Shown here: positions 20,828 to 31,319 of the stretch, one piece after another
Numbering within the stretch: the first letter of the stretch is position 1
How the letters are laid out: every line of letters begins with the position of its first letter
The notes under the pieces: model-generated
Databases searched by the model: none
What the model was told of the DNA's origin: nothing
What the model saw: the letters and a program-made list of their open reading frames with translations, nothing else
Assembly: GCF_949628265.1 (NCBI RefSeq)
Contig: NC_088787.1
Span: forward strand, 548,501-612,500
Direction of reading: 5' to 3'
Length of the DNA stretch: 64,000 nucleotides
DNA from: Cloeon dipterum
Taxonomy: Eukaryota; Arthropoda; Insecta; Ephemeroptera; Baetidae
Translations under genes and position numbers: made by a program

Positions 20828-20960
20828 GGTTGCAAGGTTGGATGGAAGGGTAAAAACTGCGACCCACCCTGGGAGTGCACCTGCCGCCTGACTGACTTCC
20901 ACGCAAAGCGATTGTAGACTCGGGTAGAGATTTTCGTTGGATATTAAATTTTTTGGGAAT
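20828..20960 (+). other. EGF-like remnant and 3' flank of short form C
   Basis: Sequence related to the second half of the EGF exon (GGTTGCAAGGTTGGATGG) follows the stop with an internal deletion. Then come the shared GATTGTAGACTCGGG block and an ATATTAAA that may serve as poly(A) signal. Confidence 0.5.
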
Positions 20961-21029
20961 TTATTGGCGAGTTTTATTTTAAACCAAAAACCTGAACAGT
21001 GCGAGCTATTTTTTTACCAGCTTTTAACG

Positions 21030-21285
21030 CGATATTGTGCTCATAAATAAATTCACTACAGGTTGTTCCAGGAAGAGCACTCTAATCTGACAAAATAAAA
21101 GTATTAAATTAAATAATGAGGCTGAGATTGCCGTAAAAACCGGTTTGGCGGTCAACGCACAGACCCGTTGGGCATTCAGGGCCGGCCGAGAGTGAAAACG
21201 CGCGTGTGTTAGCTGCTTTTGTGCCTTTTCAGGTGCGCCTTCCGCGCGCAGGTGTTGATCTTGACGCTGCTCTCTCCTCACCTAA
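21030..21285 (+). repeat. R1 dispersed repeat, copy 5
   Basis: Begins GGTTGTTCCAGGAAGAGCAC; core AACCGGTTTGGCGGTCAA at 21138-21155; ends TTGACGCTGCTCTC. Confidence 0.75.
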
Positions 21286-21418
21286 AAAAAACAAAATTAA
21301 TTAGTTAGCGCCGCCGAGAAACTAACACGCTGCTGGCCCACAGTCGCAACATTTTAGCGTGATCGAGAGAGAAGGAAATAAATGTAAAGGGGCTTGTCCG
21401 GTTCGAAAGGTCGAGAAA

Positions 21419-21711
21419 AAAGGATTTATTTTTGGAGATGTGGATGTGGCGTTTGTTGGCAGCCAGACCAGGGTGCTCAGAGAGGCATCGTCGAAAGGTA
21501 CAAGGCTGAGGAAGAGCCTCTCGCCGAACACAGCCATGAATCGAGGAATAATTTGTTCGGGAAAGAAACCTCTTCTCGCAGCTTCCAACTTGTGTTCCTC
21601 CGAGGGCCAGTCGAAGTCCATTTTATTCCACTCGTAGACGGTCGTGAAGCCGTCGGTGGCGGAGGCCAACGACGCGCCGAGCAGCAAAATTAAAGCAGAG
21701 AAAAGAGGCAT
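21419..21711 (-). pseudogene. Truncated first coding exon of a multi-domain-type Yellow/MRJP gene
   Basis: The minus strand reads MPLFSALILLLGASLASATD, then FTTVYEWNKMDFDWPSEE, FMAVFGERLFLSL and STSPKINP. It is nearly identical to the first exon of the gene at 26383-29617. Homology stops at about 21419, before the exon's donor, and no further exons follow. It has a complete signal peptide and start codon (ATG at 21711) but can encode only about 100 family residues before unrelated sequence. It arose with the segmental copy described for 21712-22500. Confidence 0.75.
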
Positions 21712-22500
21712 GGCAACAGCACGGCTTCTGATCGCCGAATGACCAAGGAGGCGCGTTTTCACAACACCAAACTCTTGGTAAACATTGAGAGGAGGTGGGG
21801 ATTATTTATTTATCTCTTCTTCCCAACCAGTTTTATGTTGAGGAGCAGAGAAAATTAAAATCGCCTCCAGGAACCACCCGAGAATAGAGAACGTGGCTGC
21901 GCTATTATTTATAATCAAATACACTCGACTAAATAAGCTCTCAAGGTTGTTCAAGGAAGAGCACTGATCTGAAAAAATGGTATTTTAATAAATATATTAA
22001 AAATAATAGGCTTCAGACACGAACAGATGAACATAAAAACCTTGATTAGCGGCGAAGAGATCTTTTACCTGTTGGTCGGTCGAGACTGAGTGAAAATTAA
22101 GTGCCTATAAAAAGAATCGACATTAAGGTTTAGCACTTTTTTGGTTTTGGCGCGCCGTTGCTTTTTAATATCTTATTGGGAACGCGAGATTGTTTCTGTG
22201 AGGATCAAGGGTTAATTTAGACACGCGAGACTTTTATTTCTTCTGTCCGTCTGCGAATTCATTTGAATGACACTTGAAGTTGTTAGCGTGGTGAGAAACA
22301 AATAAATTCTATATTAAAATGCTTTCATACTTTTTGTTGGGCTCTTTTATCGTGCAGAAATCTGTTTTTATGCAACCTGCGAAACACACATGTTGGCCCA
22401 GTTGCAAACAAAACAAATGGTCTTGGACTTTGGTGGAGCAAACCTAAGTAGCTCGCTCTGCACCTTAATCTAAATTTGATTTATAATAAACATGTTTCCA
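21712..22500. repeat. Segmental duplicate of 29618-30370 (promoter, degenerate R1, TGCAACC motif)
   Basis: Collinear with the region upstream of the two-domain gene: a TAAATAAATAA promoter-like segment near 21806, GTTGAGGAGCAGAGAAAATT, a degenerate R1 (about 21945-22110) and a TGCAACCTGC / GTTGCA pair (22371-22380 and 22401-22406). Confidence 0.7.
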
Positions 22501-22709
22501 TATAAATATTTTAGACAATGCGGGACTATCGTATAAATTCCTAACTGTGAGCACCGTGCATACCTTTTTCAGCAGCTGTCAACGTGATTGTGTTTATAAA
22601 CAAATATGCGCACTCCACCAAATAAATTCACTAATTTTTTTAATTTAGAACCTCTGCACAGCACTTCGCGTGGGCTATGAGCTCACTGGGTCCCAGGCCC
22701 CAATAACAC
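22501..22709. other. Intergenic DNA
   Basis: Short spacer with no recognised feature apart from partial resemblance to R1-flanking DNA. Confidence 0.35.
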
Positions 22710-22960
22710 CGCCGATTTTATTGTTCACGGAAGAGCACACTAATTGCAAAAAAGGCCTTTAGTACCATTTAATAAATAATGAGCCTCAAACGCGCAGAGA
22801 TTGCCTACAAAAACCGGTTTGGCGGTCAAGCGAGATCAGTCGGGCGTTCAGGGCCGGCCGAGAGTGAAAACGCGCGTGTCTTTTCGCGAGCTGAATAAAC
22901 GTACCTTCCGTGCGCAGATGCTGATCTTGACGCTCCTCCTCTTTCGCCCAAAATTAATGT
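22710..22960 (+). repeat. R1 dispersed repeat, copy 6
   Basis: Core AACCGGTTTGGCGGTCAA at 22812-22829, with GGGCCGGCCGAGAGTG and CGCGAGCTGAATAAACG blocks. It lies about 140 bp upstream of the serine protease start codon, so it may overlap that gene's promoter. Confidence 0.75.
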
Positions 22961-23096
22961 TTTCGCGTCAGCGACAAACAAACTGCGGGACCACAGTCAC
23001 TACATTCACGTTTTTAGGAATGAAAAGAGCTCCACAAACACAAGCCTTCGTTTCTGAACAGGTGCATGTCCAGTCGAAAAGGAGGAGAATAAAACG

Positions 23097-25504
23097 ATGA
23101 ATTTTACTTTCGTTGTATTTTTCCTGCTCAACTTTGCTGCAAACGTCACTAACGGCATAGCACCATGTGAGTATTTTTAATATAGTTTTTTCTTTATTCT
23201 TACTATAATAATAAAATTGATTGGAATTATCGCCCTTTTCCTGCTCAGTTTACGCCGATGGAGAAAACTTGAGCGCTGCGAATTGCGGCATTTGGCACAG
23301 ACACGAAAACCACAGCTCTTGGTTCGCCTATTTGCGGCACGAAGGCGAGGAATGTTACGGAATCGTCATTTCGCGAAGGACCATTCTCACGCACAAACCA
23401 GGCAATTCATTTTTTTATTTATTTAAATAGAAAATTAATAATAAATGTTACAAATTATTAGATGAATGTAGGATTCAAGTGAGGGAGGTCGGAAAAGTGA
23501 TCGCTTATCTCGGAGAATGCGCGAGTGCAAGCAAGTTTGACTCGGAAGAATGCGTCGGCAAACACATTGAAGTATATATTAATTTGGGGCCGCAAACAAT
23601 TCAAAGAATTTAAAATAATTTTATGATAAATCAGGTGCAAAAAGTGGTGGCAATAAACCAAAACCCGAGCGCTGGCGAAGATGGCGTCTACGTGCGTCTG
23701 TACAAAACCAAGACTAAAATGCCCGAGAACGTTCCAATTTGTTTGTACAACCGCGACAGAGCAACTGACTTTCCCCAGCCAAAAGATTCACGCTATTTTG
23801 CCTTTCAACGATTCAGAGACGTATAATTATTCAATTTTTGGGATTAATTTGCCTTACTTTGACAATGATTTTCTCAGGCGAGCAAAAATGATGAGTGGTG
23901 GGACCAGCTCGAGCCGCGTAAACAAATTTCCCAAATTTCAATTAATTAACAATTAAAATTTTATAAAATTGATTTCAGGAATTCTCGTTTCCTCGGAAGA
24001 ATGCTTTAAAAATCAGAATTTTGATAAGAAGGAACTTGAAAAGATGAATTTATCGCCACGGCGTTTGCTTTGCGTTCACACTCCGAACGAAGACGGTTAG
24101 AAAAATCAAATAATTACGTATAATTTGACGAACGAAACGTTGGTACAGGACGCTATTTGCTGAATTTCTACAGAGGAAGATACTTCTTGAGAGGCATGAG
24201 GGTGTTCCACCCCCTGCTGCCGTCTAGAACGAAAATTTACAGAGACATTTTGGCATACGTTAAACATATTAGTGGGCTTGCAGACGACATTCCTGTTTTT
24301 CCTCCAGTTCCACCAGAAATACAGGCTATTGGTAATTTCTTTAATGCAGCATTCATAGTTTGCGAGTGAAATTGATGGAATCATCTCCGTAGAATTCAGC
24401 ATTCAAGGAAACCTGAGCTTCCAAAATTGTGGCTCGAAATGGATTAGGTCGAAAAGAAGCAATGATGACCCAACAGACGGATTTGAAGAAACAAAATTCG
24501 TATTTTCTGGATACACAGCTCGTGAAGACTCTCACCCGTGGCATGCGGATATTGAAAACTTAGAAAATGGCACGCAATGTGGTGGAACTCTCATTTCCAG
24601 CAGAACAGTTTTGACAGGTTATTAGTGCGTTTCGAAAAAGATCAGAAAGATGACTGCATGTCTAAAATCTTAACTTCCAGCTGCTCACTGCATTTTCGAA
24701 ATGAATGTCAAAGACTTTGAAGTCACAGTTGGCATGTATGACAAGAGGTTGAAATACAATGACACCAAAATCCAAATACAAACAGTAATGATAACATTTC
24801 AACTAATAATTGAGACTAATTTTATTAAACATAGCCGAGCAAACTGGTCACTCATCCCGCGTACAGAAGCGATCAGTTCCACTACGATGTCGGATTGCTA
24901 ATTTTCGAGAAAGAAGGATACGAAATAAATAACCAAGTGCGTCCCATTTGCCTTTGGAACGAAGGATCGAGTTTGAGCCGTGTGACTGGAAAATCAGCTG
25001 TGGTAAAATAAAAAACAGAATTCTGCATGCCGGCTTGAAAATTAATAAATTATTTTCCAAAGTTGGTTGGCTTCGGACTGACGGAACATTACAGCCTTTC
25101 CGACACGCTGCAAGAAGCGCGCCTGTCTATTCGAAAACACGAAGAATGCTACCTCAGCAACAGGATTCTGTTCGGAAAACGCTTGCGGCCTGGAGACAAC
25201 TTCTGTGCTGGATTCACGAATGGTTGGTCTTTTTAGCGATTTATTGCAAATTCGGATTCATAGCAAGTATTTTACACTAGGAGTAAGCGCGTGCCTGGGC
25301 GACAGTGGAGGAAGCCTTTCTATAAAAAAGAACGGCCGCTGGTTCATCAGAGGCATCGTCAGCTTCGGACTTTCAAAAAGAGTTATTTTGGATGGGGAAG
25401 AGCAAATCGCTTGCAACCCAAACAGCTTCTCTTTGTACGCCGACGTTGCTTACTACATGGACTGGATCGTGCGAAACTCCCTGGACATTTCCTTCAAGAA
25501 TTGA
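23097..25504 (+). CDS. Secreted serine protease with an N-terminal inactive protease-like domain, 579 aa
   Basis: Twelve exons: 23097-23166, 23249-23401, 23462-23571, 23635-23820, 23878-23917, 23979-24095, 24149-24331, 24393-24617, 24681-24784, 24835-25002, 25063-25222, 25281-25504. All keep frame (1740 bases). Residues 1-20 are a signal peptide. The first S1-like domain begins at ANCGIWHRHENHSSW and has no AAHC or GDSGG, so it is catalytically dead. After a short linker the second domain is complete: CGGTLISSRTVLTAAHC (His), HYDVGLLIF (Asp), ACLGDSGGSL (Ser). The residue six before the catalytic Ser is serine, suggesting chymotrypsin-like rather than trypsin-like specificity. The activation site may lie around RSKRSNDD. 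The second intron appears to use a GC donor (CCAG|GCAATT). Secreted proteases of this layout act in insect haemolymph or gut; the exact role is unknown. Confidence 0.85.
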
Positions 25505-26382
25505 GCCTTCATCTTGACAGTTTTGTTTATTTGACAAAAGAATTAAATTTTCTTTGTGAAGGCGCAAGAAACATATGAATTTTTATGACAATTTCATTTA
25601 AAATATCACGTGAGAGTATTTCATAACAGGCCTACTTTATTATGATGGCAATGAACGATAACATTTATTTTATTTTATTTCATGCTTAACTCGAAATGTA
25701 AGGTTAGAGGAACAATTGAGTATTTTGAAAAAATTTCCCAATTCTTTTGTTCGAAAAAATATATCACTGTATTCTTTTTTTAATTACTGCCATTGGTCTA
25801 CAAGCATTTATTTGCTCTTATCCGTTAATCTTTAACAAAATAAAAATTTAAATTCCGTAATATTGTTCCCAAAATAATTTAATTAAATTTCATCTAAATG
25901 GCACAACGTGATTCACCAGCAAACTGCGTTTCGGCTTACCAATGTGGATTTTGTGACGATAACCATGCATGTACAAAAGATTCCTTTGCGAAAAGCCAAA
26001 TATCTCCTCGCCTGAGCCTCACAATCTGCTGCGGCTTACGGAGAATACGGAGCAGGACCGGTTTTTTCTCTCTTGCTCGCTGCAATTAAATTGGATTTTG
26101 CGGCTTCTTTAGCCTCGGGAAGGAGCGTTGTGCACGCGCCGGCTTCTCTTTTTATATTACACTGTCGTCATTATATTGTAGGAGCAGAGTAGTCGGATGA
26201 AATAAAACACGACAAATTTATTGAACTGCAGATTTAAAATTTATTAATCTGAACGAACAGAGAAAGGCCAAATGGGTCAGAGTTTATTTGAATCATATAT
26301 TTATTGCGTGCATTACTAATAAGGATGAAATTGGGTTTGTCTTTATTTTCAGAGTTTATTTTGAGTTTTAATATCAATTAAT
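25505..26382. repeat. Intergenic DNA duplicated at 30680-31319
   Basis: Collinear matches with 30680-31319 include AAATATCACGTGAGAG, TCTGCTGCGGCTTACGGAG and TAGCCTCGGG. Both copies lie just downstream of a multi-domain MRJP gene, so gene and 3' flank were duplicated together. No coding potential. Confidence 0.6.
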
Positions 26383-29300
26383 TTAATTATCTTCATCATC
26401 GATATCAGTGATAAAAACGACTGTCTCGATAGTTTTATTTGTATCCACTACAGCGGGACGGACCATGGCCGTGACCTGCTTGGCCTCGGACGCCTCGCAG
26501 TGGCGGCCAGAGAAGTTTGACGCACACTCGCACCGGTAGCTCGCCTGCTGCTCACCCAGACTCACGCAAGAGCCACCATTTTTGCAAACTCCGTCGTTTA
26601 CTCTACAAAAATCAAGATCTGCAAAGAATTCAATCACGTCTCATGGTTTTTCTCAAAATCAAATTATCAAAATTACCTTGATTAGTTGTGGAATTGTCGA
26701 AAAAGTAAGATTTAGTGTTGATTTCCACTGCAGCCTTGAATAATTTGTGCTTTGGATTCGATGAAAACTTAGCCATCAAGAAGAGATTGTTTGACGTGTC
26801 GAAAACAAAAAAGTATGGCCAAATATCCTGAACATTGCTATCCTATAACAAGTATGCATAATTATAATAAGTCAGAAAATAAAAGTGAATTGTGAAGTAC
26901 AATTTTGTAACAGACCGTGAACAAAATTTCTTCTTTGAAGGGGAAATTGGTGTCCCAAGTGCCGATGGATTTCTTGAAGACCAAGTCAAAATACAAGCGT
27001 CCATTTCTGTCCATGGCCATTCTCCTGGAAGGCGCCGTTTTGTTTCCAACGAATGTGACAGTTGGATGGTGAACCCCCGCCCTGAGATCCTTGACGAGCA
27101 CCGAGTATAGTACTTGTGAGGATAAGCTGCCGAAGTAGAGGTTCTTTCTCTCTTTCAGAGGCGAAAGGGCAAGACCGTCGATGTTTTTCACGTTTGTTTT
27201 CACTCGCCACGATTTCTTTGCTTTCAAGCTGAAAACGACGAGTTCTGTTGAGGTCTCGATCGTGTCGGCGATGTACGCGAAGAAGTCGTCTGGCGTCTCA
27301 TCCAACGCCAATTCAGTCAACCAACTAGTGCCATGGCGGGACACTAGATCGCCAGGAAACTCGTAAACTAGCTCCACCTGGTCATTGCTGTTGAATATCC
27401 ACAGCTTTGGACGACAAACTGAGTCACGGCCGTCGTCCACGACCCAGAGGCGACCCAAAGAGTCCACTTGCAGGCCTCTGACATCCTGCAAAGCGCTGCA
27501 GTCACCCCTTTTCTACAATAAAAATGCCTCCATGGGTCAAGGTCGCCAAGGGGGCGGATTACGGCACCGTTCTTTAACTCGACCTTGAAACACTGAACAA
27601 TACCCAGCGTTGCCTTTTTCTGTCAAGGTTGCGTTGCCGTAATCCACCCCAAGGAGATAGCAAACAGTCAAGTCTGTACCTGCATTTGCCAGGAAGGATA
27701 GGGCAGTAGTTTGGGGCGCGCAGAGAACGCGTTTTTCGTTGGTATCCAGGCGAGAGTCACGGGAACGCCATTACCCTGCAAAAAATGATGTCAGTGAAAA
27801 TAAATTTGTATTTTCAAAAGGCTTTAAATTTTGAATTTTAACAACTGAAAACAAGTTTTGTTCGTTTTTCATTGAATTTTGAGCAAATTTGGCAAATTTC
27901 CCCATCCCTGCAATGACGTCCCTGAGTGAGACATCACTGTGATATCACTCACGTCACGATTAAAACTTCCGAAGAGGAATGAAAACGATATCACATTGAC
28001 ATAATCACGGTGACCAAACGTTTTAATATTTTGCCATTGAAAAATATATATATTTACACAGTTTCGAGGGAAGCCAAGGAATATCCTATGGCCTTTCACC
28101 GCGATGTAATGCAGTTTGACATCGTCTGGTACAAAGGTTTTGTCATTTAGGGCCTTCTCCCTGTCCTCCTTTGAAGACCAAAAGTCGAATTCATCCCACT
28201 CAAAGACGGAAATTAGGTCACTGGGTGTCGGAGCGGGCTCTAAAGATACAAATACAATTAAGTTTTCTGCATATCCTAATAGGTCAGTACTTATACCTAT
28301 TACTCTTATAATTGTCCTTTTTATTCTTCTGGGAGAACCAGCTGACGATTTAACCAGTAGTTTGTTGAATCTCTGTGTTCCATTCTTAACCGTGGCCATC
28401 ATCCAGAAATTCTCAAAGGTGTCCAATGAAAAGGTCACTTCAAATGCATCCTTGATTTGAGCAGAAGAGTTTCAGTCTTTCAATTAACTAATAAGTGATT
28501 TGTAAGGACATTTACGCCAAAAATGCCTTCCTTTGATAGGGTTGAACCACATACACTCCTTAAAAATTGGGATGGGAATTACCTCGTCCTGATAATAGCG
28601 TTCCACTTGCAAGAAGTCCCTGGAATCTAGTTTAAAGATTGTGGCATTCGCTTCACACCCTGCATACAGGAAACCGGCGCTGTCTGACATCATTTTGTAG
28701 CAAAACCGTGAAGACCAGTTGCCGACTTGATTCAACTGCACTTTTTTGTTTCCAGCCCTCAGTTCAGCCACTGAAATTGCATATATCGCTTTGCTCCTGG
28801 ACTCACCGATGTACAGCTGTCTTCCATTTCCTTTCGGAGACAGGGCGATCGTGTATAAAGGTTTTCCGTGCGTCTCCAAGCGCCACGACTTGTTTTTATC
28901 CAGGCTGAAAACGACGAGGGCCTCTGCTCTGATGTCCAAAATGTAGGCCAGCCAGTCGCCGTTCCATTGGTCCAGCTCTATGTCATGCAGCCACCTTGAT
29001 TCGTAGCTATGGGACACGGCTTTTTCCGGAAACTGGTGTACGAGCGAAACGGAATCGTTGGACAAGTCGAAAATCCACAGCTTGGGCAAACAATCGTCTC
29101 TTCGGCCGTCATCCAAAGCCCAGAGACGACCGTCCGAGTCCACTTTCAGACCCCTGACTTCTTGCATTTGGTCGCAAGCTGTTCCCTGGGAAATATGGAA
29201 AATTTATAACCTGACAAAAAGTCGGTCTTAAATTTAAACTAATTTGTAATTACGAGAGAACTTAACCTTTAATTTATTTTAGTTTTTGTTGAAAATAATA

Positions 29301-29617
29301 CTTACATGCATTTCCCAGGACGGGTAAGGATTTATTTTAGGAGATGTGGATGTGGGGTTTGTTGGCAGCCAGACCAGGGTGCTCAGAGAGGCATCGTTGA
29401 AAGGTACAAGGCTGAGGAAGAGCCTCTCGCCGAACACAGCCATGAATCGAGGAATAATTTGTTCGGATAAGAAACCTCTTCTCGCAGCTTCCAACTTGTT
29501 TTCCTCAGAGGGCCAGTCAAAGTCCATTTTATTCCACTCGTAGACGGTCGTGAAGCCGTCGGTGGCGGAGGCCAACGTCGCGCCGAGCACAAAAATTAAA
29601 GCAGAGAAACGAGCCAT
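26383..29617 (-). CDS. Two-domain Yellow/MRJP protein with C-terminal EGF domain, 781 aa
   Basis: Minus-strand exons: 29617-29306, 29185-28583, 28450-28297, 28239-28058, 27775-27680, 27512-26916, 26842-26677, 26618-26383. Lengths sum to 2346 bases with every phase matched. Residues 1-18 are a signal peptide (MARFSALIFVLGATLASA). MRJP domain 1 spans about 20-356 (GLKVDSDGRLWALDDG). A linker EPAPTPSDLIS leads into MRJP domain 2, about 357-703 (VFEWDEFDFW, LPYPSWQM, GLQVDSLGRLWVVDDG). The EGF domain is 708-744 with all six cysteines (CKNGGSC, YRCEC, FSGRHC), then a 37-residue acidic tail with no membrane span. Domain 2 has no signal peptide, start codon or promoter of its own, and its first exon has a TTTAG acceptor; hence the fusion model. 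The 57-base intron between domains has no stop and could also be retained. Alternative: two genes, with the second lacking a start. Confidence 0.8.
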
Positions 29618-29689
29618 GGCGACAGCACGGCTCCTGATCGCTGACTGACCAAGGAGACGCTTTTTCACAACTCCAAAATCTTGGAGCAC

Positions 29690-29720
29690 AGTGAGAGGAG
29701 GAGGGGATCATTTATTTATA
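29690..29720 (-). promoter_or_regulatory. TATA box and initiator of the two-domain gene
   Basis: On the minus strand TATAAATA (29720-29713) is followed 28 bases later by TCACTG (A at 29692). The 5' UTR appears intron-less up to GTCGCCATGG. The promoter differs from the short-form module: no GAAATCGTTTGCCCT box is seen. Confidence 0.6.
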
Positions 29721-29849
29721 TCTTCCTGCCAACTCTTTTTATGTTGAGGAGCAGTGAAAATTAAAATATCCTCCAAGAACCACCCGACAGCAGAGCCCGT
29801 GGATGCGCTATTTTAGCAGCTATTATTTGTTAACAAATAGGCTCGACCA

Positions 29850-30120
29850 AATATAAGTGCTCAAGGTTTTTCCGGGTAGAGCACACTAATCCTCAAAAAA
29901 GGTATTCGCAATTAATTAATTAAAATAATAAGCCTCAACACGAAGAGACTGCTATAAAAAAACCTGTTTAGCGGTCAAGAGACCAGATGGGCATTCAGCG
30001 TGTCGGCCGGGAGTAGGTGAAAACGCGCGTGTTTGGCTCCTTTTTTGTCTCATCACGAGCTAAATTCGTGCCCGCCGTGCACATGTGCTATTTTTGACGC
30101 TCCTCCTTTCTCGTCTAAAA
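29850..30120 (+). repeat. R1 dispersed repeat, copy 7
   Basis: Diverged core AACCTGTTTAGCGGTCAA at 29961-29978, with AGAGCACACTAATCC on its left and TTTTTGACGCTCCTCC on its right. Confidence 0.65.
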
Positions 30121-30179
30121 ATAAACAAAATTAATCGCTCATTTTTGAGATTTTGACGACGGACCGAGATGTTAGGCAC

Positions 30180-30380
30180 CGTGTAATCTATTTCAATAAC
30201 AATTAATGAGCATTCAATTAAGTTTGTTTGCGGTGAGAAACAAAAAAATAGTTATATTTTATATTGCTTTCACTTTTCATCAACGTTAAATTGTGTTCTT
30301 TTAGGTCAAGTTATCAGGTTTTATGCAACCTGCACATCATACTCGTTAGGCAGGTTGCATATATAAAACACCTCTTTGCG
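30180..30380. repeat. R2 module with TGCAACC...GGTTGCAT inverted motif
   Basis: TGCAACC (30324-30330) and GTTGCAT (30354-30360) face each other across about 23 bases. The block occurs after R1 or in R1-lacking spacers at 22.2-22.5, 36.0-36.3, 39.3-39.7, 44.2 and 49.25 kb. Some copies are degenerate. Confidence 0.55.
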
Positions 30381-30640
30381 AGTTAATCTTTACCGCGGAA
30401 AAATGATGTATCCAGTCTCTCCAGGTCCGCCTCGACGAACTTTTCAGGGCACTCAGAACCGGAGGTGCGAGTCGGCGGCGACTTGCAGCTCGTGGCAGCA
30501 CGGCAGCGCCTGTTCGGCGGCGTCGAAGGCCACCGCGAAGCCGGCGTGGCCACGACATTGACAATTCCGCATGTGAGTGAAGCAGAAAATCCAAAAAGGA
30601 GGCACGACGCAGGTTGCAATTAAAATTAGAAATCATCCAG
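30381..30640 (-). other. GC-rich patch related to 44640-44860
   Basis: The two patches share GGCGTCGA(A/C)GGCCAC and a GGCACGA(C/T)GCAGGTT border. A minus-strand frame reads GFAVAFDAAEQALPCCHELQ here and GYVVAVDASELLLVAQL there, which is weakly similar. No known domain was recognised; it may be an old gene fragment duplicated along the cluster. Confidence 0.3.
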
Positions 30641-30679
30641 ATAATTAATTTAATGGTTTGATTTGTAAACTTGGTATTG

Positions 30680-31319
30680 CAATTTTTTTAAATATCACGT
30701 GAGAGAATTTCATAGCCACGCCTTCTTTTCTGCGGTTTTTTTTATTATTTTGAAATAAATGACCAAACGAATTAATTCGTGATTTAATTTATTGCCATTA
30801 GCATTTTTGTCAAATATTTCCGAATTCTTTTGTTCGTGTCCATTCAATGAATTTAAATCATTATTTACACAAAACAATATAAAATTAACACCAAATACCG
30901 TAACAATTTTCTGTTACTTGTTCTTGTAATTAATTTAAATTAAGTGGCACGAAGTGAAGCCGCCAGCAATCCGTTAATTTACTTACCGCCGCGACTTTAG
31001 TGATGAGAAACACACGAATCCTCTTCGTGTAGCCAAAAATAATTCTGCTGGTCTGGGCCTCCTAATCTGCTGCGGCTTGCGGAGCATGACCGGTTATTAC
31101 TCCCGTGCTTCGCTACAATAATACCAATTAAATTTAATTCGATAGCCTCGGGCAGATTCGTTGTTTAGAGCACATACACCTCTGCTTCTTCTTTATTTTG
31201 CCCTTGTTATATTTGTGGTCTTCGCTATTAAAATAAAATTAAGAAGAATAATTTGATATTAATATATTTTATTGTATATTACTTAGCAAGAATAACAAAA
31301 TGTTTAAATAATCTTCATT
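30680..31319. repeat. 3'-flank segmental duplicate of 25580-26382
   Basis: See 25505-26382; the same blocks in the same order. AT-rich, non-coding, downstream of the three-domain gene on the minus strand. Confidence 0.6.
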
